Assembly: GCA_016720855.1 (NCBI GenBank)
Contig: JADKJU010000002.1
Span: 558,001 to 622,000, forward strand
Direction: 5' to 3'
DNA length: 64,000 nucleotides
Source of the DNA: Betaproteobacteria bacterium
Lineage (GTDB): Bacteria > Pseudomonadota > Gammaproteobacteria > Burkholderiales > Usitatibacteraceae
Shown here: positions 16,816-25,566 of the stretch, in pieces
Position numbering within the stretch: position 1 is the stretch's first letter
Layout: each line of letters starts with the position of its first letter
The notes under the pieces: model-generated
The model's database searches: none
Seen by the model: the letters and a program-made list of their open reading frames with translations, nothing else
What the model was told of the DNA's origin: nothing
Program-made: the position numbers and the translations under genes

Positions 16816-17660
16816 TGAGACGCATGGCGGCATTCGCAGCAACAACGATACTGGTCCTGTCCGGCGCGATGGCATCGCTCGCGGCGCCGATGCTCGAGCA
16901 GGTCGGGGAGTTCCCCGTTCCCGAGGCGAACCAGGGCGTTGGCGTCGACGCGGCGCACTTCTACGCCGTGGACAATTACAGAATCGGAAAGTACGACAAG
17001 AAGACCGGCAAGCTGGTGAAGAAATGGCAAGGCGACAAGAAGGGGCCGATCCAGCACCTCGACAGCGCGATGCTCATGGACGGCAAGCTCTACTGCGCGC
17101 ACTCCAACTATCCCGAGTGGCCCATGACGAGCTCGCTCGAGATCTTCGATGCAGCCACGCTCGACCACGTCGGCACCCACAGCTTCGGCATCCGGTACGG
17201 CTCGCTCACCTGGGTGGACTGGCACGACGGCCACTGGTGGATGGTCTTCGCCAACTACGACCGGCTGCTCGGGCCCGGCAAGACGCCGTACGGCCACAAG
17301 GCGAACACGGTGATGGTGAAGTTCACGCGTGAATTCCAGCCCCTCGAATCGTGGACGCTGCCCAGGTCGATCCTCGACAAGTTCGAGGACATGAGCAATT
17401 CCGGCGGCACGTGGGGTCCGGACGGGTTCCTCTACCTCTCCGGCCACGATCCGGCGGAGCTCTATCGCATGCGCCTGCCGAAGGCCGGAAGCGTGCTCGA
17501 GCTGGTGGACGTGATCCCGATGAATATCCGCGGCCAGGGCATCGCCTGGGACCGCACGCAACCGGGCGTCATCTACGGGATCATCCGGGCGACGAAGAAG
17601 GAACTGGAGGCGGGCGGCCAGCACAAGGTGACGGTGTTCAAGCTGGGGGAAAGGCCGTAG
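16815..17660 (+). CDS. exported beta-propeller-like protein
   Basis: The 281-residue precursor has a signal peptide (MRRMAAFAATTILVLSGAM, cleavage near SLAAP). The mature part has repeated strand patterns with Trp and Asp (FYAVDNYRIGKYDKKTGKL, HSFGIRYGSLTWVDWHDG, SNSGGTWGPDGFLYLSGHD) that suggest a small propeller of the cycloisomerase/NHL type. It starts at TGATG, overlapping the VOC stop, with AGGGA upstream, so the ThDP enzyme, VOC and propeller genes look like one operon. Function unknown. Confidence 0.7.
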   Translation: MRRMAAFAATTILVLSGAMASLAAPMLEQVGEFPVPEANQGVGVDAAHFYAVDNYRIGKYDKKTGKLVKKWQGDKKGPIQHLDSAMLMDGKLYCAHSNYPEWPMTSSLEIFDAATLDHVGTHSFGIRYGSLTWVDWHDGHWWMVFANYDRLLGPGKTPYGHKANTVMVKFTREFQPLESWTLPRSILDKFEDMSNSGGTWGPDGFLYLSGHDPAELYRMRLPKAGSVLELVDVIPMNIRGQGIAWDRTQPGVIYGIIRATKKELEAGGQHKVTVFKLGERP

Positions 17661-17691
17661 GCGCGGATCGCGCGGCGACCCGGAAAGGCCC

Positions 17692-18417
17692 ATGACATCC
17701 ATCGAGGTGAGCGAGAAGCAAGGCGTGCGCACGCTGCACTTCGGCTCGCACCTGGTGCAGGGCGCGATGCGCATCGCGCGCCCCTGGTCGCTCGAGCTCG
17801 CGTACACGCGGGACATGATGTTCCCGCTGTTGCTGAACGCGCGCCCGGCGTGGCCGGCGCGCGTGCTCCAGATCGGCCTCGGCTGCGCGTCCGTCACCAA
17901 GTTCCTCGATCGCCACTGGCCTGAGGCGAGGATCACCGTCGTGGAGATCCTGCCGGAAGTGGTTGCGGCCGCGCGGCAGTTCTTCAAGCTTCCCGGGGAA
18001 TCGCAGCGCCTGCGAATCGAGATCGGCGACGGCTGCGATTACGTGGCGGCCAGCCGGCGCAAGTTCGACCTGATCCTCGTGGACGGCTTCGATGCCGAGG
18101 GCCGACCGGGCATGCTCGACACCGTGCCCTTCCACCTCAACGTGCGGCAGCGGCTCTCGAGCGGCGGGATGGCTTCGTACAACCTCCTGACCGGCCGCCA
18201 TGGCCCGGCGAAAAATGTCGAGCGGCTGCGGGAGGCATTCGAGGATCGCGTCCTTGTGCTGCCACATTGCGATGCAGGTAATACGGTGGCGATCGCCGCG
18301 TGCGGACCGATTCCCCGCCTGAGTGACGACGACCTGAATGCCGCCGCGCTGCGCCTCAAGTCGAGAACCGGCCTCGATCTGGCGCCGACGGTGGCGCGGA
18401 TGACGCATGAGCCTTGA
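17692..18417 (+). CDS. spermidine synthase-like aminopropyltransferase/methyltransferase
   Basis: The 241-residue protein has the Rossmann methyltransferase-like core of polyamine synthases: RVLQIGLGCASVTKFL (nucleotide-binding loop), ITVVEILPEVVAAARQFF with an acidic residue at the end of strand 2, and DLILVDGFDAEGRPGMLDT. It is shorter than SpeE and lacks the full N-terminal strand domain, so it may be a relative with another acceptor. It follows the propeller gene by 31 bases on the same strand. Confidence 0.8.
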   Translation: MTSIEVSEKQGVRTLHFGSHLVQGAMRIARPWSLELAYTRDMMFPLLLNARPAWPARVLQIGLGCASVTKFLDRHWPEARITVVEILPEVVAAARQFFKLPGESQRLRIEIGDGCDYVAASRRKFDLILVDGFDAEGRPGMLDTVPFHLNVRQRLSSGGMASYNLLTGRHGPAKNVERLREAFEDRVLVLPHCDAGNTVAIAACGPIPRLSDDDLNAAALRLKSRTGLDLAPTVARMTHEP

Positions 18418-18462
18418 GGGCAACGCGGACGCAAATCGACTTGTGGCCGAAGGGGCGCGCGG

Positions 18463-18570
18463 CTGACCTGGCACGTCGGCCACGTCGTCGCGTGGGTCAA
18501 CGTGGAACTCACGAAGAACGCCGCCGAGATCGGCTACGCGCGCTATCTCTACGCCGCCAGGAGCGGCTGA
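18463..18570 (+). other. coding remnant after the spermidine synthase-like gene
   Basis: Thirty-five codons ending in TGA read LTWHVGHVVAWVNVELTKNA then AEIGYARYLYAARSG with an almost pure G/C third base, in the same frame as the preceding gene beyond its stop. No start codon and ribosome site are visible, so this looks like the tail of a deleted or truncated gene. The family is not recognised. Confidence 0.3.
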
Positions 18571-18738
18571 GATCAGGAAGCTCCGGGGCCGGCACAATCC
18601 CCACCGGTCGAGGAGACAGCCATGCGAAAAGCATTCAAGATCGGATTCATCCTCATTGCCGAGACGATCCGGGATCTCCTGTCGTTCGGGTTGAAGCGGT
18701 GGGCCGAACGTTCATTTTCTGAAGCGAAGGAAGCACCC

Positions 18739-20235
18739 ATGATCCCCACTCTTGTCCGCGCCCGTTCCCGCATCGGGGGCGTGGCGGCGGCAGCGATGCT
18801 GTCCCTTTTCTCGGCAATGTCCGGCGCGAGCCATGCCGCCAGCCCCGCTGCCGGCAACGCGTCCAAGGCTCGCCCTTCGGCCGCGGTCGCGATGGTCGGC
18901 GTGCCCGACTTCGCGCGGATCACGCAGCTCTACGGCCCGGCCGTGGTCAACATCAGCGTGACGGGCATGCGCCAGGTCTCCGCGGGAACCAACGACGACA
19001 CGGAGGACGATGGGGAGAGCGACGGCGACTCGGCGTCCGACCCGATGCGAGGCTTCCTGCGCCGCTTCCAGCAGCAATTCGGCGGCACGGGCGCGACGAT
19101 GCAGGTGCCGGTTCGCGGGCAGGGGTCGGGCTTCATCGTGAGCGAGGAAGGCCTGATCCTCACCAACGCGCATGTGGTGGCGGATGCGAGCGAGGTGACC
19201 GTCAAGCTCACCGATCGGCGCGAATTCCGTGCGAAGGTCCTGGGCAGCGACCGGAAGACCGACATTGCGGTCCTGAAGATCGAGGCCAGCGAACTGCCCG
19301 TGGTGGCGGTGGGGAATCCCGATGACCTGCTCGTGGGCGAGTGGGTCCTCGCCATCGGCTCGCCGTTCGGCTTCGACAACAGCGTCACGGTGGGCGTGGT
19401 CAGCGCCAAGGGCCGCACGTTGCCCGACGGCAGCGCCGTGCCCTTCATCCAGACCGATGCCGCGGTGAATCCCGGCAACTCGGGCGGTCCGCTGTTCAAC
19501 GCTCGCGGCGAAGTGGTCGGCATCAATTCCCAGATCTACAGCCGCACGGGCGGCTACCAGGGGCTGAGCTTTGCGATTCCCATCGACCTGGCACAAGGCG
19601 TGCAGCGGCAGATCGTGAGCACCGGAAGGTATACCCATGGTTTCCTGGGTGTTGCCGTGCAGGAGGTGAACCAGGCGTTGGCCGACGCTTTCAAGCTGGC
19701 CCGGCCCGCGGGAGCCCTCGTCTACGAAGTGCAGCCGGGAGGTGGCGGCGCCAATGCGGGCCTGCAGGCCGGAGACGTGATACTCCAGGTCGACAGGAAG
19801 CCGATCGTCTCCCCCGGCGAGCTGCCGGCCCTGGTGGCGATGTCCCAGCCCGGCCTCCAGATCGAACTCAAGGTGTGGCGAAACGGCGAGTCGCTGCAGC
19901 TGACGGCGACGCTCGGTGACTCGAGCCAGGCCCACGAACCCGCGCCGAGCGTTCCGGCCAAGCCCGCGCCAGGACAGCTCGGCATTGCGCTGCGGCCGCT
20001 GGACACCGCCGAACAACGCATGGCCGGGGCAGCGGCCGGGTTGATGGTCGAAACCGTGAGCGGCCCTTCCCAGGAGGCCGGCGTGCGGGCCGGCGACGTG
20101 ATCCTGGCCGTGAACGGCAAGCCGGCTGCGTCGGTCGAGCATTTTCGCGAGGCTGTGAAGGGCGCCGGCAAAGTGGTTGCGCTGCTCATCCAGCGCGAGG
20201 GGGAAAAGAGCTACCTGCCCATCCGCGCACCTTGA
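18739..20235 (+). CDS. periplasmic serine protease of HtrA/Deg family
   Basis: The 498-residue precursor has a signal peptide (MIPTLVRARSRIGGVAAAAM, cleavage near SHAAS), a trypsin-like domain with the triad His145 (TNAHVV), Asp175 (KTDIAVLK) and Ser248 (PGNSGGPL), and two PDZ domains (about 290-380 and 405-495). An acidic linker (DDTEDDGESDGDSASD) precedes the protease domain. Family members degrade misfolded envelope proteins. An in-frame ATG at 18622 with a very good AGGAG site would add 39 residues with a hydrophobic/amphipathic helix; ATG 18739 with AAGGA is chosen because the signal peptide starts there. Confidence 0.92.
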   Translation: MIPTLVRARSRIGGVAAAAMLSLFSAMSGASHAASPAAGNASKARPSAAVAMVGVPDFARITQLYGPAVVNISVTGMRQVSAGTNDDTEDDGESDGDSASDPMRGFLRRFQQQFGGTGATMQVPVRGQGSGFIVSEEGLILTNAHVVADASEVTVKLTDRREFRAKVLGSDRKTDIAVLKIEASELPVVAVGNPDDLLVGEWVLAIGSPFGFDNSVTVGVVSAKGRTLPDGSAVPFIQTDAAVNPGNSGGPLFNARGEVVGINSQIYSRTGGYQGLSFAIPIDLAQGVQRQIVSTGRYTHGFLGVAVQEVNQALADAFKLARPAGALVYEVQPGGGGANAGLQAGDVILQVDRKPIVSPGELPALVAMSQPGLQIELKVWRNGESLQLTATLGDSSQAHEPAPSVPAKPAPGQLGIALRPLDTAEQRMAGAAAGLMVETVSGPSQEAGVRAGDVILAVNGKPAASVEHFREAVKGAGKVVALLIQREGEKSYLPIRAP

Positions 20236-20354
20236 TGGGCGGCCATGTCGCCGGCGCGCCGAGGGACCCGCGAGCCCCGGATCACGCGATGCCCTTGAAA
20301 GGCGCTCCCCCGGACCCCAATTGACCAGGACACGGTCGACGGGAACGCACTTTC

Positions 20355-21173
20355 ATGCTGTTCGGAATTCTCGCAGGTGTCGGCCTGCTGGTCGCGGCCT
20401 GGATCGCGGCGCAGCCCTGGCTTGCTTCGCTGCGGCGAAAGCGCGTTCGCAACCGGCCTTTCCCGGTGGCATGGCGCGCGATCCTGCGCGAACGCGTGCC
20501 TTACGCGCGCCTCCTGCCTGCCGACCTGCAGCGCCAGCTCAGGCAGCACATCCAGGTCTTCGTCGCGGAGAAGAGCTTTGTCGGCTGCGGTGGCATCGTC
20601 ATCACCGACGAGATTCGCGTCACGATCGCCGCGCAGGCTTGCCTGTTGCTCCTGAATCGCCCGGACCACTACTATCCGCGCCTGCACCAGATCCTCGTCT
20701 ATCCGGGGCCGTTCATCGTCAATCGCCAGAAGACCGACGGCATCGGCCTCGTCCAGGACGAGAGCCGGGTTCTCACCGGGGAATCCTGGGCGCGCGGGCA
20801 GGTGATCCTTTCGTGGCCGGACGTGCTCGAAGGGGCGGCGATCGTGAACGACGGGCGCAACGTGACGATCCACGAGTTCGCCCACCAGATCGACCAGGAA
20901 AAGGGCTATGCCAACGGCGCGCCGGACCTCGTCGACTTCCAGCGCTATCCGCGTTGGTCCCGGGTGCTGGGCCAGGAGTACGGCGCGCTGCGCGAGCGGC
21001 TTCAGAACCAGGAAGCGAGCGTCCTGGACCCCTACGCCGCCACGGATCCGGCCGAATTCTTCGCGGTCTGCTCCGAGGTCTTCTTCGAGCAGCCGCACCG
21101 CATGGCGGCGGAGCATCCGGCGTTGTACGACGAGTTGAGCCGCTTCTACCGCATCGATCCGCTGTCCTGGTAG
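20355..21173 (+). CDS. mtfA: MtfA-like zinc-dependent peptidase (M90)
   Basis: The 272-residue protein has an N-terminal hydrophobic segment (LFGILAGVGLLVAAWIA) and the M90 core with the zinc motif HEFAH (His173, Glu174, His177) and the downstream EFFAVCSEVFFE with the third ligand Glu. Length and layout match E. coli MtfA, which binds the repressor Mlc and has peptidase activity. The hydrophobic N-terminus suggests membrane association. It follows the HtrA gene by about 120 bases. Confidence 0.85.
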   Translation: MLFGILAGVGLLVAAWIAAQPWLASLRRKRVRNRPFPVAWRAILRERVPYARLLPADLQRQLRQHIQVFVAEKSFVGCGGIVITDEIRVTIAAQACLLLLNRPDHYYPRLHQILVYPGPFIVNRQKTDGIGLVQDESRVLTGESWARGQVILSWPDVLEGAAIVNDGRNVTIHEFAHQIDQEKGYANGAPDLVDFQRYPRWSRVLGQEYGALRERLQNQEASVLDPYAATDPAEFFAVCSEVFFEQPHRMAAEHPALYDELSRFYRIDPLSW

Positions 21174-21420
21174 TGCAGCGGCTGCCTCACCGCGCCCGGC
21201 GCAATGACCGCTCGCTGCGAGGGGACGGTCGCCTCGTCACGTCCCACCGATTGGCCGTCACCCGGGTGTGACCGTGAAGCAGGCCTTCCGGACCGGGATA
21301 TCCCGGAGACTGAAGATGCCGATACGAAGCTTCCAGGGGAACGCGGCGTTTCCTTTGGAGGCCCGTGGTTTCCCGTATCGATGTCCAAGAAGTAGTCTGC
21401 CCAATCGGAAGCAGACCCAA

Positions 21421-22160
21421 ATGAGGAGAAATATCGGCAAGCGGGCCGCGGTTGCGATGATGGTCGCGGCAGGTTTGTTCATGGAGGTACCCACGGCATC
21501 GGCCGACAAGCAGAGCGCGATGCCCTTCCACGGGGAATATGCATGGTGGCCATGGGCACCTGCCTCTCGTCGCCCAACGGGTTCTACCCCAACCGTGTTG
21601 CGATCGAACCGAGCTCGTCCAGCCCCGTCGTCAACCGGGGCATCCTGGCCTTCGAGCGTAACGGGACGGGGAGAGCAAGGGTTACGCAGACCGGGTTGAA
21701 CGTTCCTCCCGCCGCCTTTTCGTACTCGGGCTCGGCGGAGATTTCATTCGACTTCACGTACGCGGTCATGGACGACGGAACGGTCACGGTCGACATGTTG
21801 CTCGCAACCTATTCGGCGACCTATCTCACCGGACCCGCGGCGGGAATGACCGCGGCGTTCGTGACCGATCCTCCGCTATCGCCGTTCTGGAGGTGGTCCG
21901 GCATGATCTCGGAGGACAGGAAGACCATGCTTCTCTCCAACGGGGACACGGTCTCGAAAGTCCGCTTGTCCACCAACGCGATCTCGAACGTGATTTGCCA
22001 ATTCGAGCGCGTACTGGCGCGCCTGGGCCCGGAGAGGGCGCCCCGAAAAGTAGTCATCGCGCCGATGCGTGCGTTGCCCTGCACATGCGCGCGTCGGCCA
22101 GGCCGTTCCGCACGGAGCGAGGCTATAGCTCGAACACCGTGCCTTCCATTCCCGGCGTGA
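21421..22160 (+). pseudogene. exported protein gene broken by a frameshift
   Basis: A frame from ATG 21421 gives a signal peptide and mature start (MRRNIGKRAAVAMMVAAGLF, then SADKQSAMPFHGEYA). At about 21540 the sensible reading moves to another frame, continuing MVAMGTCLSSPNGFYPN and FSYSGSAEISFDFTYAVMDDG. Each half is coherent only in its own frame, so one or two bases have been lost or gained. The last residues up to 22160 overlap the antisense metallo-hydrolase gene and may not be native. The intact form would be a secreted protein of about 200 residues of unknown role. Confidence 0.6.
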
Positions 22161-22965
22161 GCCGATAGACAGGCTTCCTCTCTTCATTGGCCTGCGCCAT
22201 CATTCGGTCGATGTCCGCGTCCGTGTGGTCGGGGTCGTGGTGAAACGTCACGAGTTGCTTCACCTCGGTGAGCGTCCCGAAATCCAGCGTCTGGATGAGC
22301 GAGCTATGCCCCCAGCCGCAGTGGCCGGGGTACTCGGCGGCGCTGTACTGGCTGTCGTGAATCAGCAAGTCCGCCCCCGCAGCCAGGGTTCCGCCCGAAG
22401 TCCATTCCCGCGGCAGGGATGGAAAGCGCAGTGCGGCGAGCGCGGGTTCGTGGTCGGGCAGGTAGGTCAAAACGCTCCCCTCGGGCGCCGTAATGCGGTA
22501 TCCCACGGTGGGGCCGGGGTGACACACCAACGCGGAACAGACGCGAAATTCCCCGATGTCGGTCTCGCCGCACGGGACTTCATGGAAGACCAGCTTGCAG
22601 GGCAATTCGGAAAGATTCACCGGAAATAGGGGGGGCGAAAGGTAGCGCATGAGGCGCGCCTGCAAGCGCAGGGTGGCGCTGCCCGGGCCCCAGATGTGCA
22701 CTTCCAGGTCGGGCTGGCAGAGCGGGGCGAAAAATCCCAGCCCCTGGATATGATCCATGTGCAGATGCGTCAGCAGGATGTCCACGCGGCGCACGGTTGG
22801 CGCAATCGTCGCCGCCAGGCGGCGGATGCCCGTGCCCGCGTCCAGGACCAGCACCGTGCCCGCGTGCCCGACGACACTCACGCACGAGGTGTTTCCCCCG
22901 TATCGCGCCATCTCCGGCCCGGGCGTGGCGAGCGAGCCGCGCGTGCCCCACAGGGTGACCCGCAT
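22123..22965 (-). CDS. MBL-fold metallo-hydrolase
   Basis: The 280-residue protein starts MRVTLWGTRGSLATPGPEM, typical of MBL proteins of the PhnP/RNase Z-like group, and has the metal motif THLHMDH (His67, His69, Asp71, His72), a distal His in LVCHPGPTVGY, Asp in LIHDSQYS, and a final HHDPDHTD. The substrate is not known; relatives act on phosphodiesters or serve as output domains. It lies one base after the PAS-protein gene on the same strand, so the two probably form a sensor-effector pair. Confidence 0.85.
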   Translation of the reverse strand: MRVTLWGTRGSLATPGPEMARYGGNTSCVSVVGHAGTVLVLDAGTGIRRLAATIAPTVRRVDILLTHLHMDHIQGLGFFAPLCQPDLEVHIWGPGSATLRLQARLMRYLSPPLFPVNLSELPCKLVFHEVPCGETDIGEFRVCSALVCHPGPTVGYRITAPEGSVLTYLPDHEPALAALRFPSLPREWTSGGTLAAGADLLIHDSQYSAAEYPGHCGWGHSSLIQTLDFGTLTEVKQLVTFHHDPDHTDADIDRMMAQANEERKPVYRLTPGMEGTVFEL

Positions 22966-22966
22966 C

Positions 22967-23356
22967 TCAGACTTCCCAGAAGATCATCTGCGCGCCGAGG
23001 AACTGGCGTCCCTCGCCGATGAGCGGAATGGCGGTCATGTTCACGTGCAGCCACTCCCGGTGCCCGCATCGCATCCAAATCGTCCGGGAGTAGGGCTTGC
23101 GCTCGGAGATCGCCATCATCGTGGGCCGGTTTTCCTTTGCGATGGGCTTGCGCTCCTCGTCGGCGACCGCGAACAGCTCGCTCCACGCATCGGCGGGCAT
23201 CTCCCCCGTTTCGTCGAAGCGCTGATCCAGGATCACCTCGGCCGGCTCGTTGTAGAAAACGAGCGTCCCTTCCGTGTCCAGGATGAGGATGGGCATCGCA
23301 AGGCTGCTCGCCAGCTGCCGGGCCAGGATGAGCTGTATGGGTTTGGGGGAGGTAAT
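22967..23356 (-). CDS. PAS-domain protein with probable ATT start
   Basis: From ATG 23296 the product is a 109-residue PAS domain (MPILILDTEGTLVFYNEPAE, GHREWLHVNMTAIPL). The frame is open upstream to a stop near 23374 and encodes SPKPIQLILARQLASSLA, which looks like the helix that normally precedes a PAS core. No ATG, GTG or TTG exists there, but an ATT at 23356 has AGGAG 7 bases upstream. I annotate the 129-residue form. The co-directional metallo-hydrolase gene starts just after its stop. Confidence 0.65.
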   Translation of the reverse strand: MTSPKPIQLILARQLASSLAMPILILDTEGTLVFYNEPAEVILDQRFDETGEMPADAWSELFAVADEERKPIAKENRPTMMAISERKPYSRTIWMRCGHREWLHVNMTAIPLIGEGRQFLGAQMIFWEV

Positions 23357-23552
23357 GGCGTTGCTCCTGATTCAGGCGTCGCTCGATCGACGGCGTTCAC
23401 GCCAGTCGAGCGGCGATGATCGCTTCCGCCCAGGCCGGCGGTCGGTCTGCTGCCGCACACTGGGGGAGCACGGGGATCGGCGCACCGCAACCAGCGAGAC
23501 CCCATCACCCGGCAACAACCCTGCCTTGCTCTCCGTGCGCTAGCGCATAGAA

Positions 23553-23584
23553 CAGCCGCCCCGCGAAGGGGAGACTGGCGGCTG
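23553..23584. other. hairpin in the gap upstream of the LapA-like gene
   Basis: CAGCCGCC and GGCGGCTG are perfect inverted arms enclosing a 16-base GC-rich loop. The hairpin is in the 275-base divergent gap between the PAS and LapA-like genes, 48 bases before the latter's ATG. It could be part of a 5' leader. I see nothing else in this gap. Confidence 0.35.
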
Positions 23585-23631
23585 CGGGCGATGCCGGGTC
23601 ACGGCAGTCCGCCCAATGAACGGAGGCAATC

Positions 23632-24024
23632 ATGCAAGTCCTGTTGATCCTGGGCATCGTCTTCGCCATCGGCGCCGTCGCCTTTGCCCTGCAAAACAGC
23701 GTCCCGGTGACCGTGGCCTTTGCTTTCTGGCACTACGACAGCTCCCTGGCGGTGGTGCTGCTGGTGGCACTCGGCCTGGGCGCGTTGATTGCCGGGCTCG
23801 TGTCGACCCCGAGCGTGATCAAGGGGCAGTGGCTGGGTGCGCGGCTGCGGCGCCAGGTCGCGATCCTGGAAGACGAACGGGCGACCCTCGAACGTCGCGT
23901 GCATGATTTCGAGGCGGAGGCGGCAAGGAACGCGCCGGTTCCCGCGGTGGTGGCGGAAGAGCAATTGCCGTACGTCGGGTTGAAGGCACTGATCCTGGGC
24001 CACGAGGAAAAGTCGCCAGGCTGA
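23632..24024 (+). CDS. LapA-domain (DUF1049) membrane protein
   Basis: The 130-residue protein has two membrane helices (about 2-20 and 40-62) with the LapA/DUF1049 pattern FALQNSVPVTVAFAFWHYD between them, then a charged coiled-coil tail (LEDERATLERRVHDFEAEA). In E. coli LapA works with LapB in control of lipopolysaccharide synthesis; here no LapB gene is adjacent. GGAGG precedes the ATG. Transcribed alone. Confidence 0.85.
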   Translation: MQVLLILGIVFAIGAVAFALQNSVPVTVAFAFWHYDSSLAVVLLVALGLGALIAGLVSTPSVIKGQWLGARLRRQVAILEDERATLERRVHDFEAEAARNAPVPAVVAEEQLPYVGLKALILGHEEKSPG

Positions 24025-24068
24025 TTGCGACGGGCCCCGGATTCGGGGCACCATCGCCGGCCGCGAGC

Positions 24069-24404
24069 TCAGCCGCCCTGTCGTATCGCGAGCAAGCCGC
24101 GGGCGGATTCCATGTCGCTGCGATACTGCGCGTTCGCCTGCGCCACGCAATCGGCGCGTCCTGCCTGAACGACGCGGCATTCCTTCAGCGCCTCGCCCCG
24201 AACCGCTTGCGCCTCCTTCACCTGCGTCTCGTACTTGAGCTTCGGCGTGTCCGCGGGCACGTACCAGCGCGCGGGATCGCCACGCTCCGCGTCGAGGCCG
24301 ACATGCTCGACGGGCGCGGGGGACGAGGACCAGGCGAGCGTTGCGGCGAGCGCGCAAAACACCGCCGTCACACTGCGAAGGGTGGGGCGCAGGAAGGATT
24401 TCAT
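24069..24404 (-). CDS. small exported protein, unknown function
   Basis: The 111-residue precursor has a signal peptide (MKSFLRPTLRSVTAVFCALA, cleavage near AWSSS). The mature part is charged and helical with two Cys in ECRVVQAGRADCVAQANAQY. GAGG 5 bases upstream supports ATG 24404. It is flanked by the convergent LapA-like gene and the LLM gene. The family is not recognised. Confidence 0.6.
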   Translation of the reverse strand: MKSFLRPTLRSVTAVFCALAATLAWSSSPAPVEHVGLDAERGDPARWYVPADTPKLKYETQVKEAQAVRGEALKECRVVQAGRADCVAQANAQYRSDMESARGLLAIRQGG

Positions 24405-24546
24405 GGGTACCTCGATTCTGGAGTTGCGGCTGTTCGGAGCGCCGGATTCGCGCCGTGTGTACCGACAGCATCCCAAGGTATGGGGCACCTGTCCGTCCGG
24501 CACCCCACATAGGGAATTCAGCGCCCGGAACATGCCTGCCGCCGCC

Positions 24547-25566
24547 TCAACGGGCCGGATTCAGGAAGGCGTTCGCAATCAGCTCGTAGGAGCGATGCCG
24601 CGCGGCGGGATCGTGGGTCCAGGTGTTGATGACGATTTCGCCCAGGCCGAACGACGCCGCGAGGCCCTCGAGCTTCGATGCCACCTGCTCCGCCGTGCCG
24701 GCGATGGCCCGCTCGCGCAGGCGCTGGATGATCGAGCGCTCGGCCTCGGTATAGGGGTGAGCCGCCGCCGCCTCCGGAGAGAGAAGCGGCGTGCGCAGCC
24801 CCCGCTCGAAGCCCACGCGCCAGTGCTCGCGCGTCATCAACAGGCGCCTGGCTTCGGCTTCGGTGTCGGCGGCAAGCGCCCAGACGCAGATGGTGGCCAG
24901 CGGCTCGGGGTGGCGCCCGCTCGGGCGGTAGTTGCGCCGGTAGAGGGAGAGCGCCTCCTCGGTTCCGCGACCGTCGGTGAAGAAATACGCGTACGCATAA
25001 GGAAGCCCGAAGTGCGCCGCGAGCTGCGCGCCGTAGTCGGAGCTGCCGAGGATCCAGATCTCCGGCGTCGTGGGGCCCTGGGGATGCGCGCGAATCTCGC
25101 GGAACGGGTGCCCCGCGGGCAGCGGCTCGCCGCGCAGCCACGAGCCCAGTTCCTGTACCTGGACAGGGAAGTTCTCCGCCGCGTTGGGGTCGGGATTGAG
25201 CGCCATCGCCGTCATGCGGTCGGAGCCGGGAGCGCGGCCCACGCCGAGGTCGATGCGGCCGGGCGCGATCGCTTCGAGCACGCGAAACTGCTCGGCGACC
25301 TTGAGCGTCGAGTAATGCGGAAGCATGACGCCGGCGCTGCCGACGCGGATGCGTTGCGTGGTCGCCGCGATGGCCGCCATCAGCACCTCTGGCGCGGTGC
25401 CGACGATGCTTGAGCTGTTGTGGTGCTCCGAGACCCAGTAGCGGTGGTAGCCGAGCGCGTCGCAGTGCCTGGCGAGCGCCAGGGATTCCCGGATGGCGTG
25501 GTCCTGGGTCTTGTCCTGCGCGGCGGGGGATTGGTCGAGGACGGAGAGCTTCAGGGAGCTCGCCAT
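24547..25566 (-). CDS. LLM-class flavin-dependent oxidoreductase
   Basis: The 339-residue protein begins LKLSVLDQSPAAQ and has the luciferase-like TIM-barrel landmarks YHRYWVSEHHN, RIRVGSAGVMLPHYSTLKVAEQF and IDLGVGRAPGSD. It matches the MsnO8/YhbW-type group that uses reduced FMN. The substrate is not evident. It starts directly at the end of the upstream TfoX-like gene (stop and ATG adjacent), so both are probably in one transcript. Confidence 0.88.
   Translation of the reverse strand: MASSLKLSVLDQSPAAQDKTQDHAIRESLALARHCDALGYHRYWVSEHHNSSSIVGTAPEVLMAAIAATTQRIRVGSAGVMLPHYSTLKVAEQFRVLEAIAPGRIDLGVGRAPGSDRMTAMALNPDPNAAENFPVQVQELGSWLRGEPLPAGHPFREIRAHPQGPTTPEIWILGSSDYGAQLAAHFGLPYAYAYFFTDGRGTEEALSLYRRNYRPSGRHPEPLATICVWALAADTEAEARRLLMTREHWRVGFERGLRTPLLSPEAAAAHPYTEAERSIIQRLRERAIAGTAEQVASKLEGLAASFGLGEIVINTWTHDPAARHRSYELIANAFLNPAR

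Noticed and set aside
21293..21306. CCGGGATATCCCGG palindrome in the gap before the frameshifted gene
   Set aside because: A perfect 14-bp palindrome, but single, with no partner site or promoter context to give it a role; the 247-base gap otherwise shows nothing.
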